Counted from the stretch's first letter, positions 25,149 through 33,964 are shown. The stretch is 64,000 nucleotides of DNA from Streptomyces sp. NBC_01276 (GCF_041435355.1 NZ_CP108442.1:2542001-2606000); one strand, 5' to 3'. Notes: generated from the letters alone by a model not told the origin. A program made the numbers and translations.

Positions 25149-25525
25149 CGGTGCTCGCAATCCTGTACGTGTGCTCGTGCTCGTCTACTCGTGTGGCCGA
25201 GGTAACGGCCGGTCAACAAGTAAACGCCCCCTGCCCCCTCGTACCGCCTCAGACCTTTGCAGCGTGTTGGGAGGAGAGCCGCACATCGCCCACCCGGCCA
25301 CTCGAAGGAGTGAACATCACGGAGGAGTGGCCGACCAACTCGGGCACCCCGTGTCAGGGGGCGGCCGTGGACGGGTGGTTGAAAGATCGAGCCGGGCTTT
25401 GGCACTATGCCCGCCCACATGCCCGCGGAGCCGCCCCGGCCGCGGCTCGGGTACGCACCCCGCACACACCGCGATTGGTATGGACCTTGCGGGGCCCGGG
25501 AGTTCCCGGCGGGCAGAATGTCCGT
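25149..25525. other. Divergent control region between cvnA and the PP2C-like gene
   Basis: 377 bases without a supported gene. On the minus strand TTGACC (25214-25209) is a possible -35 box for cvnA. On the plus strand TTGAAA (25379-25384), an 18-base spacer and CACTAT (25403-25408) make a plausible promoter for the PP2C-like gene. Neither is more than sequence resemblance. Confidence 0.4.
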
Positions 25526-26299
25526 ATGCGCATCGACCTGGCCTCGGCCCCCGGCAACCCGGAACGCCCCAACGAGGACTGGGTGTCGGCCGCGATACCT
25601 GCGACGGGAGGCGGCGTCCTGGTCGTGCTGGACGGAGTCACCCCGCCGCGCGGCGAGGACGGATGCGTGCACGGAGTGCCCTGGTTCTCGGCCCGACTCG
25701 GGGGCCGATTGACCGAACTGTCCGGATCGCGACGGGACATGCCGCTGGACCGGATCCTGGCGCGGGCCATCGAGGACACCGCCGACGCACACCGTCAAAC
25801 CTGTGACCTTTCTCACGTCCGGACCCCGCAGGCGACGGTCCTCGTGGTGCGCTGGGACGGGGCCCGCGTGGAACACCTCGTGCTCTCGGACTCCGTGCTC
25901 CTGCTCCGCGCGCCCGACGGCGGGGTGACGGCGGTGCTCGACGACCGGCTGGACCGGATCCCGCGCGAGGTGCTCGGCTCGGTGGCGGCGACGGACGCGC
26001 TGCGCAACGCCGACGGCGGCTTCTTCACCGCGGCCGCCGACCCGGCGGTGGCGGCCCGCGCGGTCACCGGGCACACCCCGCGCGGGGAGGTGGCGGCGGT
26101 CGCGGCGCTGACGGACGGGGCGAGCCGGTGGACGGACACGTTCGGGGAGGGCGACTGGGCCGCCTGTCTGGACGTGCTGCGCGAGGAGGGTGCCGAGGGG
26201 CTGATCGGGCGGGTACGGGCCATCGAGTCCGATCCGCTGCGTCCGCCGGCCCGGCACAAGCGGCACGACGACGCCTCGGCGGTCTACGCGGAGCTCTGA
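25526..26299 (+). CDS. PP2C-like protein phosphatase family protein
   Basis: 257 residues. The opening MRIDLASAPGNPERPNEDWVSA and the segment VLVVLDGVTP follow the PP2C pattern (NEDW/NQD... then DGMGG-like metal site), here with DGVTP in place of DGMGG. Later blocks LVLSDSVLLLRAPDG and VAAVAALTDGASRWTD correspond to the GDSRxYL-like strand and the D-G metal site; the C-terminal HDDASAVYAEL matches the DDxTxVxV motif. It lacks the canonical DGxGG glycine pair, so activity is uncertain. No membrane helix. It is transcribed away from the conservon; a link to it is only positional. Confidence 0.78.
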   Translation: MRIDLASAPGNPERPNEDWVSAAIPATGGGVLVVLDGVTPPRGEDGCVHGVPWFSARLGGRLTELSGSRRDMPLDRILARAIEDTADAHRQTCDLSHVRTPQATVLVVRWDGARVEHLVLSDSVLLLRAPDGGVTAVLDDRLDRIPREVLGSVAATDALRNADGGFFTAAADPAVAARAVTGHTPRGEVAAVAALTDGASRWTDTFGEGDWAACLDVLREEGAEGLIGRVRAIESDPLRPPARHKRHDDASAVYAEL

Positions 26300-26303
26300 A
26301 CCC

Positions 26304-26350
26304 GCGCGGCGACCGGTCCCCCGCTCCCCGGGGCGGCCGGTTCGCCGCGC
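26304..26350. terminator. Bidirectional terminator hairpin
   Basis: GCGCGGCGACCGG (26304-26316) pairs with CCGGTTCGCCGCGC (26337-26350) with one bulged base; the loop holds a further CCCCG/CGGGG pairing. It lies between the convergent PP2C-like and MarR genes and abuts the MarR stop codon. Confidence 0.65.
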
Positions 26351-26791
26351 CTACTCCTCGCCGGAGTTCAGCTGGTTGAGCAGGCGGGCCAGTTCCGCCA
26401 CCTCGCCCCGGTCCCAGTCGGCCAGCTTGCGCATGTACTGCTCGCGGCGGGCTCCCCGTACGCGCAGGAAGCGGGCCCGGCCCTCGTCGGTGAGGCCGAC
26501 GAGGAAGGCGCGGCCGTCGGCCGGGTCCGGCTCGCGGGCCACCAGGCCCAGGACCTCCAGGGCGCGCAGCTGGCGGCTCATGGTGGCCTTGCCGACCCCG
26601 AAGTAGGCGGCGAGCTCGGTGGCCCGCTGGCGGCCGGCGGCCTCCAGCCGGACGAGCAGCCCGTACGCGGCGGGCTCCAGCTCCGGGTGGAGCGCGCGGG
26701 CCATCTCTCCGGAGGAGGCGCGGGCCCGCCGGAGGAAGACGGACAGCTCCCGCTCCAGGGCAAGGAACTCCTGGTCTTCGCTCCCGTGCAC
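26351..26791 (-). CDS. MarR family transcriptional regulator
   Basis: 146 residues. A typical dimeric winged-helix regulator: LEPAAYGLLVRLEAAGRQRATELAAYFGVGKATMSRQLRALEVLGLVAREPDPADGRAFLVGLTDEGRARFLRVR, in which the recognition helix is GKATMSRQLRALEVLG and the wing is PDPADGRAFLVGLT. GTG start. It is transcribed alone on the minus strand, upstream of lon in position but 145 bases from the lon stop. The target genes are not evident from the context. Confidence 0.9.
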   Translation of the reverse strand: MHGSEDQEFLALERELSVFLRRARASSGEMARALHPELEPAAYGLLVRLEAAGRQRATELAAYFGVGKATMSRQLRALEVLGLVAREPDPADGRAFLVGLTDEGRARFLRVRGARREQYMRKLADWDRGEVAELARLLNQLNSGEE

Positions 26792-26877
26792 GTCCCGCTC
26801 CGATCGGTGGTGGTGTCCCCCTGCGGGCCCGCTCCGGGCCCGGTGTACGTGCCCAGTATTTCGCAGGGGGCGTGCCG

Positions 26878-26915
26878 ACGGCCCGGGGCCCCGCCGATGC
26901 GGGTCCCCGGGCCGT
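26878..26915 (-). terminator. Terminator downstream of lon
   Basis: ACGGCCCGGGG (26878-26888) pairs with CCCCGGGCCGT (26905-26915); the loop contains an inner CCCGC/GCGGG stem. It begins 21 bases after the lon stop codon. Confidence 0.75.
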
Positions 26916-26935
26916 GCGGAGCTCTCGTCCGCAGG

Positions 26936-29332
26936 TCAGGCGGCCTTGGTGAAGGAGAGCGCGGCCGGGTCCAGGGCCAGCTCCAGGACCTGGCGCACGT
27001 CCGTCACCGGGTGTACCTCCAGCCCCTCCAGAACCTCGGCCGGGACGTCGTCCAGGTCGGCCTCGTTGCGCTTGGGGATGATCACGGTGGTCAGGCCCGC
27101 CCGGTGCGCGGCCAGCAGCTTCTGCTTGACCCCGCCGATGGGCAGCACCCGGCCGGTGAGGGAGACCTCGCCGGTCATGGCCACGTCGGTGCGGACCTGG
27201 CGGCCGGAGAGCAGCGAGGCGAGGGCCGTGGTCATGGTGATGCCCGCGCTGGGACCGTCCTTGGGGACCGCGCCGGCCGGGAAGTGGATGTGCACGCCCC
27301 GGTCCTTGAGGTCGGCGACCGGCAGCTCCAGTTCCGCGCCGTGCGAGCGCAGGAAGCTCAGCGCGATCTGCGCCGACTCCTTCATCACGTCACCCAGCTG
27401 GCCGGTGAGGGTGAGCCCGGCGGCCCCCGTCTCGGGGTCGGCGAGCGAGGCCTCCACGAAGAGCACGTCGCCGCCGGCACCGGTCACGGCGAGGCCGGTG
27501 GCCACTCCCGGGACGGCGGTGCGCCGCTCCGCGGGGTCCTGCGCGGACTCCGGGACGTGGTGCGGCCGCCCGATCAGGGCGCGCAGGTCGTCGGCGCCGA
27601 CGGTGAAGGGCAGCTCCCGCTCGCCCAGCTCGTGCTGGGAGGTCACCTTGCGCAGCAGCCGGGCGATGGACCGCTCCAGGGTGCGCACGCCCGCCTCGCG
27701 GGTGTACTCGCCCGCGAGGCTGCGCAGGGCCTCCTCCTCCAGCACCACCTCGTCGGCGGCCAGACCCGCGCGCTCCAGCTGGCGGGGCAGCAGGTGGTCG
27801 CGGGCGATGACGACCTTCTCGTCCTCGGTGTACCCGTCGAGGCGGACCAGTTCCATGCGGTCGGCCAGTGCCTCGGGGATGGCTTCGAGGACGTTGGCGG
27901 TGGCCAGGAAGACCACGTCGCTCAGGTCCAGCTCCACTTCCAGGTAGTGGTCCCGGAAGGTGTGGTTCTGCGCCGGGTCCAGGACCTCCAGGAGGGCGGC
28001 GGCCGGATCCCCGCGGAAGTCGGAGCCCACCTTGTCGATCTCGTCGAGGAGGACGACCGGGTTCATGGACCCGGCTTCCTTGATCGCGCGGACGATGCGG
28101 CCTGGCAGGGCGCCGACGTAGGTACGGCGGTGGCCGCGCACCTCCGCCTCGTCGCGGACGCCGCCGAGGGCGACGCGGACGAACTTGCGGCCCATGGCGT
28201 GGGCCACGCTCTCGCCGAGGGAGGTCTTGCCGACGCCGGGCGGGCCGACGAGCGCGAGCACGGCCCCGCCGCGCCGGCCGCCGATGACGCCCATGCCGCG
28301 CTCGCCGCGCCGCTTGCGGACGGCGAGGTACTCGGTGATGCGGTCCTTCACGTCGCCGAGTCCGGCGTGCTCGGCGTCGAGGACGGCGCGGGCGCCCCGG
28401 ATGTCGTACCGGTCCTCGGTCCGCTCGTTCCAGGGCAGTTCGAGGACGGTGTCCAGCCAGGTGCGGATCCAGGAGCCCTCCGGGCTCTGGTCGCTGGCGC
28501 GTTCGAGCTTCTCGACCTCCTTGAGGGCGGCCTCGCGGACCTTCTCGGGGAGGTCGGCCGCCTCGACGCGGGCGCGGTAGTCGTCGGACTCCTCGCCCTC
28601 CTGCTCCCCGTTCAGCTCGCGCAGCTCCTTGCGGACGGCTTCGAGCTGGCGGCGCAGGAGGAACTCGCGCTGCTGCTTGTCGACGCCGTCCTGGACGTCC
28701 TTGGCGATGGACTCGGCGACGTCCTGCTCGGCGAGGTGGTCCCCGAGCGCCTTGACGGCGAGCCTGAGGCGGGCGACGGGGTCGGCGGTCTCCAGCAGTT
28801 CCACCTTCTGGGCGGTGCTCAGGAAGGGCGAGTAACCGGAGTTGTCGGCGAGCGCCGAGACCCCCTCGATCTGCTGGACCCGGTCCACGACCTGCCAGGC
28901 GCCGCGCTTCTTGAGCCAGCTGGTGGCGAGGGCCTTGTACTCCTTGACGAGCTCGGCGACGGCCCCCGGCAGCGGGTCGGGCACCTTCTCGTCGACGGTC
29001 TCGCCCTCCACCCAGAGCGCGGCCCCGGGCCCGGTCGTGCCGGCCCCGATCCTGACGCGCCCCCGCCCGCGGATCAGCGCGCCGGGGTCCCCGTCGGAGA
29101 GCCTTCCGACCTGCTCGACGGTCCCCAGCACACCGGTGCCGGTGTACTTGCCGTCGACCCGGGGAACGAGCAGCACCCGGGGTTTCCCGCTCCCGGCCGC
29201 CGCCTGCGCCGCCTCCACGGCTCCGCGCACCTCGGCGTCGGACAGGTCCAGCGGAACGACCATTCCGGGCAGCACGACCTCGTCGTCGAGCGGCAGCACG
29301 GGCAGGGTGAGCGTTACGGACGTCGAAGCCAT
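26936..29332 (-). CDS. lon: ATP-dependent protease Lon
   Basis: 798 residues, normal for bacterial Lon. It degrades misfolded and regulatory proteins as a cytoplasmic hexamer. Domains in order: N-terminal LON substrate-binding domain (about 6-205), AAA+ module with Walker A GPPGVGKT at 363-370 and Walker B NPVVLLDEIDKV, and C-terminal serine-lysine protease with Ser 695 (DGPSAG) and Lys 736 (GGVKQK). A HAIR-type inverted repeat 22 bases upstream of the ATG implies control by the heat-shock repressor HspR, as established for lon in Streptomyces lividans. It diverges from a zinc-ribbon gene. Confidence 0.97.
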   Translation of the reverse strand: MASTSVTLTLPVLPLDDEVVLPGMVVPLDLSDAEVRGAVEAAQAAAGSGKPRVLLVPRVDGKYTGTGVLGTVEQVGRLSDGDPGALIRGRGRVRIGAGTTGPGAALWVEGETVDEKVPDPLPGAVAELVKEYKALATSWLKKRGAWQVVDRVQQIEGVSALADNSGYSPFLSTAQKVELLETADPVARLRLAVKALGDHLAEQDVAESIAKDVQDGVDKQQREFLLRRQLEAVRKELRELNGEQEGEESDDYRARVEAADLPEKVREAALKEVEKLERASDQSPEGSWIRTWLDTVLELPWNERTEDRYDIRGARAVLDAEHAGLGDVKDRITEYLAVRKRRGERGMGVIGGRRGGAVLALVGPPGVGKTSLGESVAHAMGRKFVRVALGGVRDEAEVRGHRRTYVGALPGRIVRAIKEAGSMNPVVLLDEIDKVGSDFRGDPAAALLEVLDPAQNHTFRDHYLEVELDLSDVVFLATANVLEAIPEALADRMELVRLDGYTEDEKVVIARDHLLPRQLERAGLAADEVVLEEEALRSLAGEYTREAGVRTLERSIARLLRKVTSQHELGERELPFTVGADDLRALIGRPHHVPESAQDPAERRTAVPGVATGLAVTGAGGDVLFVEASLADPETGAAGLTLTGQLGDVMKESAQIALSFLRSHGAELELPVADLKDRGVHIHFPAGAVPKDGPSAGITMTTALASLLSGRQVRTDVAMTGEVSLTGRVLPIGGVKQKLLAAHRAGLTTVIIPKRNEADLDDVPAEVLEGLEVHPVTDVRQVLELALDPAALSFTKAA

Positions 29333-29353
29333 GATCTTCCCTCCGGCAGTGAA

Positions 29354-29374
29354 GTTGAGCTATGCCGACTCAAT
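29354..29374. promoter_or_regulatory. HAIR operator (HspR binding site) upstream of lon
   Basis: GTTGAGC, seven bases, ACTCAAT. The HAIR consensus is CTTGAGT-N7-ACTCAAG, so ten of the fourteen defined positions, including both TTGAG and CTCAA cores, are kept with the exact 7-base spacing. It lies 22-42 bases before the lon start codon. HspR with DnaK as co-repressor is known to act on dnaK, clpB and lon in Streptomyces. Confidence 0.8.
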
Positions 29375-29503
29375 GCACCTGCGCCCCGGGATGTTCCCCA
29401 ACTTCCGTTCGCCGGGGGCGAACACCTGCGCGGAGGCCCCCGGGGCTGCTGTGAGCTGCGAGTTCTCCACCCGAGAAGACCGGACGAAGAAGGGAGGGCG
29501 GCC

Positions 29504-29854
29504 ATGACCGTCCCCGAATGCCCGCGCTGCGGGCGGGAGCTGGCGTCGTTCGAGGTCCTGCGGCGCAGGGGCCTGTGGGGTGGCGGCGCGCCGCGGCCGC
29601 GGAGCGACGAGGAGTGGTGGAACTGCCCCGGCTGCGACTGGCTGGCCGTCCGGCACCCGCAGGACGGCCCGCTCCGGCCGATGCGGCGGCTGGAGGGGGA
29701 CGAGGAGGTGTGCGTGTTCTGCGGGTTCGAGGGGAACGTCGCCGGAGTCCCGTGGCGGCACGAGGACGGCGGGATGCGGGACTGGATCGTCTGCCTGGCC
29801 TGCGGCACGAGCAACCAGCGCCGCGTCGGGGCGCCCCCCGACCCCTCCCGCTGA
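29504..29854 (+). CDS. Small protein with four CxxC zinc-ribbon motifs
   Basis: 116 residues. Four CxxC pairs: CPRCG (near residue 5), CPGCD (near 43), CVFCG (near 70) and CLACG (near 98), spaced as two zinc ribbons. Trp-rich segments (DEEWWNCPGCDW, GVPWRHEDGGMRDWIVCLACGTSNQRR) lie between them. No enzymatic domain is seen; nucleic-acid or protein binding is the usual role of such ribbons. The ATG at 29504 follows GGGAGGG. It diverges from lon across 171 bases that include the HAIR site, so HspR might also affect it. Confidence 0.75.
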   Translation: MTVPECPRCGRELASFEVLRRRGLWGGGAPRPRSDEEWWNCPGCDWLAVRHPQDGPLRPMRRLEGDEEVCVFCGFEGNVAGVPWRHEDGGMRDWIVCLACGTSNQRRVGAPPDPSR

Positions 29855-29866
29855 ACACGGGAGGTC

Positions 29867-29888
29867 CCGGCCGTCCCGGGACGGCCGG
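29867..29888. terminator. Bidirectional terminator hairpin
   Basis: A 22-base perfect palindrome, CCGGCCGTCCC followed by GGGACGGCCGG, between the convergent zinc-ribbon and DUF4097 genes, 10 bases before the latter's stop. Confidence 0.65.
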
Positions 29889-29898
29889 AGGGTCCGCG

Positions 29899-30651
29899 TC
29901 AGCCGGAGACGTGGAGGTCCCCCGAGGTGGTGCGGAAGGACAGCCGGGAGGGTGCGGCGGGGGTGGAGGCCAGGGTGACGTCACGGTCGCCGGAGGTCGT
30001 GGAGGCCGTCACCTCGTACGGGGCCTCGGGCAGCCGGGCCCGGACCTCCCCCGAGGTGGTGGTGACCGACAGGGAGGCCGGGGGCGCGGCGAAGCCGACG
30101 GTGGCGTCACCGGAGACCGAGCGGATCTCGGTGTCGGGGGCGCGCAGGGCGGTGGCCTCGATGTCGCCCGACGCGGTACGGATCCTCAGCGGGCCGGAGA
30201 TCCGCTCGGCGCGCACGTCCCCGGAGTCGGAGGTGACCTCGGCGGCCGCGACCCCCGCCACGGTGATGCGGCCGCTGCTGTTGTCGAGGCGGACCTTCGC
30301 GGAGGCGGGCACCTCCAGGCGGTAGTCGACGTAACAGGAGTCCGCGCAGCCCGCGGTGAAGGTCAGCACGCCGTCGGAGACCCGCTGACCGGGCTCGGGG
30401 GTCCGGTCGCCGCGGTAGTGCACGGTCCGGTGGACGCTCACCCCCGGGCCGGTGCCGGGGGTGACCTCGATGGAACCGCGGCGCGCGTCCGTCACCTCGA
30501 CCGCCGTGACGGCCTCGTTCACGGTGGCGTCGGCGGTGAGGCTCCTGGACGTGCCGCCGGGCAGGGAGCAGCCGGCGAGGAGGAACGCGGCGACGGTGAC
30601 GACGCCGAAGGCCTTCCGGCCGGGGCGGGCTGACGCGGTGTGGGCTGGCAT
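29899..30651 (-). CDS. DUF4097 family beta-repeat lipoprotein
   Basis: 250 residues. The signal peptide ends in the lipobox LLAGC (Cys near residue 28). The mature part is a right-handed beta-helix-like repeat typical of DUF4097: recurrent blocks of about 20 residues containing S-G-(D/E/R)-x-x, such as NSSGRITVAG, SDSGDVRAER, TASGDIEATA, SVSGDATVGF, TTSGEVRARL, TTSGDRDVTL and TTSGDLHVSG. Two Cys (GCADSCYV) may form a disulfide. Function of these surface adhesin-like or scaffold proteins is not established. It is monocistronic in appearance. Confidence 0.85.
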   Translation of the reverse strand: MPAHTASARPGRKAFGVVTVAAFLLAGCSLPGGTSRSLTADATVNEAVTAVEVTDARRGSIEVTPGTGPGVSVHRTVHYRGDRTPEPGQRVSDGVLTFTAGCADSCYVDYRLEVPASAKVRLDNSSGRITVAGVAAAEVTSDSGDVRAERISGPLRIRTASGDIEATALRAPDTEIRSVSGDATVGFAAPPASLSVTTTSGEVRARLPEAPYEVTASTTSGDRDVTLASTPAAPSRLSFRTTSGDLHVSG

Positions 30652-30736
30652 GCCGCCCAGTCTCGCGGCCCCGGGGCCGCCGGGCCCTGGGGCCGGTACC
30701 CGGAGCCGGGGTGGGGTTATCCCCCGGTCGGGGCGG

Positions 30737-31648
30737 TCAGGGGCCGGAGGTCACCGGGCGGTCCGGGGAGGGGAGGCCCCATTCGCTCCAGGAGCCGTCG
30801 TACACCGCCAGCCCGTCCTCGCGGCCGGCCAGGGTCGCGCCGAGGGCGAGGACGCAGGCCGTCACCCCCGAACCGCAGCTGAAGCAGAGGCGTTCGCGGT
30901 CGCCCGCCACGGTGGCGAACACCGTACGCAGCTCCTCCGTCGTCCGCATCCGCCCGTCCGGCCCCTGCAGTTCCCCGAACGGCAGGCTGACCGCGCCCGG
31001 CATGTGACCGCCCCGCAGCCCGGGCCGGGGTTCGGGGGCGGTGCCCTCGAAGCGCTCCCGGGTGCGGGCGTCCAGGACGGCGGCCGCCGGATCGGCCAGC
31101 GCCGCCGAGACCGTGGCGGCGTCGACCAGCAGCCCGGGGCGCGGCCGGGCGGTGAAGGAGCCGCGCGGGCCCCCGTACGCCGCCGGGGCGTCCTCGACGG
31201 GCAGGCCGGCGGCGGTCCAGGCGGGCAGGCCCCCGTCGAGGACGGCGGCGCGGGTGAAGCCCATGGCGCGCAGCATCCACCAGGCGCGGGCGCTGGAGTA
31301 GATCCCGGCGCCGTCGTAGACGACCACGGTGTCGGTGTCGTCGAGGCCGAGGCCGCGCATGGCCTCGGCGAACTCCGCGGCGGCGGGCATGGTGTGCGGC
31401 GCGGCCGCGGTGTGGTCGGACAGGACGCCGTCGAGGTCGAAGGGCCGCGCGCCGGGGATCCGCGCGGGGGCGCCCCGGTGGACGCCGACGGAGGCGTCGA
31501 ACAGGACCGGCCCGGTCCCACCGATCCGCTCCGCGAGCCACTCGACCCCCACGAGCGGCCCGAACGCGGCGGGGTCCGGACCGGCGGGGTCGGGGCCGGC
31601 GGGGTCGGGGCCGGCGGGGTCCGGACCGGTGGGGTCGGGTGTGGGCAT
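30737..31648 (-). CDS. Thiosulfate/3-mercaptopyruvate sulfurtransferase
   Basis: 303 residues. Two rhodanese domains: an inactive N-terminal one (about residues 40-165) and a catalytic C-terminal one with active-site loop CGSGVTA, the form typical of 3-mercaptopyruvate sulfurtransferases rather than the CRKGVTA of thiosulfate enzymes. VDAATVSAALADPAAAVLDARTRERFEG begins the second domain. The first 30 residues are a Pro/Gly/Asp tract of five AGPDP-type repeats encoded by a 15-bp tandem repeat; they lie before the fold and probably form a flexible tail. ATG at 31648 begins MPTPDPTG. Confidence 0.9.
   Translation of the reverse strand: MPTPDPTGPDPAGPDPAGPDPAGPDPAAFGPLVGVEWLAERIGGTGPVLFDASVGVHRGAPARIPGARPFDLDGVLSDHTAAAPHTMPAAAEFAEAMRGLGLDDTDTVVVYDGAGIYSSARAWWMLRAMGFTRAAVLDGGLPAWTAAGLPVEDAPAAYGGPRGSFTARPRPGLLVDAATVSAALADPAAAVLDARTRERFEGTAPEPRPGLRGGHMPGAVSLPFGELQGPDGRMRTTEELRTVFATVAGDRERLCFSCGSGVTACVLALGATLAGREDGLAVYDGSWSEWGLPSPDRPVTSGP
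31571..31630 (-). repeat. 15-bp in-frame tandem repeat, four copies, in the sulfurtransferase gene
   Basis: Copies start at 31571, 31586, 31601 and 31616, alternating GGGGTCCGGACCGGC and GGGGTCGGGGCCGGC types, with a partial fifth after. Each encodes one (A)GPDP unit in the N-terminal tail. Confidence 0.9.
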
Positions 31649-31811
31649 GCGGCACCTCCGGGTGGGCGTCGGGCCCCGCCCGCCCGGGCGTGCCGCCCGA
31701 CGGGTGTCTGACGCGGGTCGCACCATCCTCCCCCGGCCCCCGCCGGACCCGGCAACGGGCCCCGGCCGAGGGCGAGTCGGCCACGAGCGGCCCGGCCGGA
31801 CCCCGCCCGGC

Positions 31812-33216
31812 TCAGTCGCAGCCGCCCGCCCTCGCGTACACCGCGACCCGGGCCCCCCGCACCGGCGTCACCGAGCAGCGTTCGAAGCCGGCGGCCAGCG
31901 CCTCCCGCTTGGCGGCCTCGCGCGGGTACGGGTCCAGGGGCTGCCCGTCCGGGTCCAGCAGGGCGACCACCCGGGGCGAACCCAGCAGCGCCTCCCGGAT
32001 CCGCTCCGGGGGCAGTTCGGTGCCCTGGAGGGTGTCCGAGGCCTCCGGGGAGCGTTCCAGGGCCACGTCGCGCAGGCCCGCGTAGGCGGCGGGCGAGGAC
32101 AGCAGCCACTCGCGCCGCCGCGACGGCATGAACAGCACCGCGTCCCGGGGCCGGGCCCGCTCCCGGACGGCGGCGGCCACGGCGAGGACGTCGTCCTTGC
32201 GGCTCTCGGGGGTCCGCAGCCACACCGACCACCAGCCCAGGGGCACCAGCAGTACGGCGACCAGCAGCCAGGGCCGCCACCCGCGCGCACGGGCGAGCCG
32301 GGCCCCGACGAGGAGGGCGGGTCCGGCGAGCGCGTAGAGGACGTACCGGTCCACGTACCAGGGGTGCACCAGCGACAGCGTCATCAGCAGTCCGGGCGGC
32401 AGCAGCGCCAGCGGTACGGCGACCCGTGCCAGGTCCGCGAGGCCCCGCTCGCCGGCGCCCCGCGCGAGCAGCAGCACCGCGCCCGCGAGCACCCCGTAGG
32501 CCGCCCAGTCCTGCCAGGAGGGCCGTCCGAGCCAGCCCAGCTGCGCCCGCGCCTGTCCAGCGCTCAGCAGTGCCAGCGGCGCCAGCCCGGCCACCACGGC
32601 CGCCGCGCTCCACCGCCAGCCGCGCGAGCGACGGGCGACGGGGGCGTGGGCGAGCAGGGCCAGGACGGCGAACTCGTGCAGCCAGCAGCCGAGGAGCAGC
32701 ACGGCGGCGTAGGCGGCCCACCGACGGCACAGCATCAGGTGGGTGGCCCAGACCACCGCCGCCGCGACGAGGGCGTACGAGCGTCCCTCCTGGGCGTAGG
32801 CCTGTACGGGCGGGAGCAGGGCGTAGGCGGTGCCGGCGAGGAGCCCGGCCCGCTCCCCCGCGAGGCGGTGGGCGATCGCGGCCACGCCGGCGGCGGCGAG
32901 GGCGGCGCCGGCCACGGAGGGCAGGCGCAGCGCCCACAGGCCCCCGTCCCACAGGCCGAAGACCGCGTGCATCAGCAGGTAGTACAGGCCGTGGACGGCG
33001 TCGACCCGTTCGAGGAGTCCGCCGAGACCGGCCAGGGGGCGGTGGGCGACCTGCCAGGTGGTGGACTCGTCGCGCCACATGCTGCCGCCGCCGGGGCCGC
33101 GTTCCAGTGCGAGGAGGCCGAGGAGGACGGCGAGCAGCGGGGGCAGCAGGCGCCGGGCGGCGATGAGGCGGATGACGGCCTCCGGGGGTGCGTTCCGTGG
33201 TGGGATGGAAGTCCAT
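31812..33216 (-). CDS. Polytopic glycosyltransferase (GT39/PMT-like), apparently frameshifted near its start
   Basis: About 467 residues if a frameshift is allowed. The long frame encodes eight or more membrane helices with the acidic pair WRDESTTWQVAHRP in the first loop, the pattern of GT-C-fold mannosyl/arabinosyltransferases that use polyprenyl-phosphate sugars. In this frame no start codon lies before the first helix (RLIAARRLLPPLLAVLLGLLAL); the first ATG is at 33080, which would delete that helix. A good ATG (33216, MDFHPTTERTP) exists in another frame. Removing one base from the run of five Cs/Gs at 33184-33188 joins them as MDFHPTTERTPEAVIRLIAARR. Either a sequencing error or a real lesion. 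The substrate is unknown. Confidence 0.7.
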
Positions 33217-33251
33217 GGTCGGGGTTCGGACGGGGTACCCGGGAGGCGGGT

Positions 33252-33785
33252 GTGCGAACGGTGCGAGCAGAGCGGACGGCACGGACGGCGGCGGGGGCGC
33301 TGCTGGTGGCGGTGGTACTCGTCGGCTGCGGGGCGGGCGGCGCGGACTCCCACGGGCCGGGCGGGCCCCCGGGCGGGGCGACGGCCGGCGCCACGGCGGG
33401 GGTCCCCGCCTCCCCCGGCCGCCCGGCCCCGTCGGCGTCCCCGAGCCGGGATCCCGCCGCCGAGCGGCTGGTCACCGTCACCCGTAGCGGCGGGTTCGCC
33501 GGCCGGACGGTCGTCCTCACCGTCCGGGGCGACGGCTCGTGGACCCGGACGGCGGGCACCGCGCGGCCGGAGGCCGGGCAGCTGCCCCCGTCCGGTCTGG
33601 AGGCGCTGCGCACCGCGCTGCGCGCCGCGGACCTGCCGCACCTGCCGCCCGACGCGAAGGCGGACCCGCCGGTCTACGACGGGTTCGAATACCGGTTCGT
33701 GTTCGAGGGGGCCACGGTGAGCGCCGACCAGGGCTCGCTGACGCCCGGACTGGAGAAGGTCCTGGAGGCCCTGCCGGGCTTCTAG
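33252..33785 (+). CDS. Small lipoprotein of unknown function
   Basis: 177 residues. The signal peptide ends in a lipobox VLVGC (Cys near residue 25), followed by a Gly/Ala/Pro/Ser-rich linker of about 45 residues and a compact domain of about 100 residues (RLVTVTRSGGFAGRTVVLTVRGDGSWTRT ... GFEYRFVFEGATVSADQGSLTPGLEKVLEALPGF) that resembles the protealysin-inhibitor (emfourin)-like fold in its pattern of strands around GGFAG and the TRSGGFAG opening. That resemblance is by eye only. The GTG at 33252 has GGGAGG upstream. It diverges from the glycosyltransferase gene and precedes the two-component genes by 179 bases. Confidence 0.75.
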   Translation: MRTVRAERTARTAAGALLVAVVLVGCGAGGADSHGPGGPPGGATAGATAGVPASPGRPAPSASPSRDPAAERLVTVTRSGGFAGRTVVLTVRGDGSWTRTAGTARPEAGQLPPSGLEALRTALRAADLPHLPPDAKADPPVYDGFEYRFVFEGATVSADQGSLTPGLEKVLEALPGF

Positions 33786-33964
33786 GGGGTGTCTGCACGG
33801 GCCCACCGGGCCGCCGGCCCTTTCCGGCCACCGCGCCGCGCGTTGTCCGGCAACACGGTGTGCTGGCCGTTCACCCGTCCGTTCGCTGTCCGAACCGCAC
33901 ATAGCCGCAGGCCGGTGCCTCCTCTACGCTGCACCCCATCACGCGGGATCTTCAGGGGCGGGAC

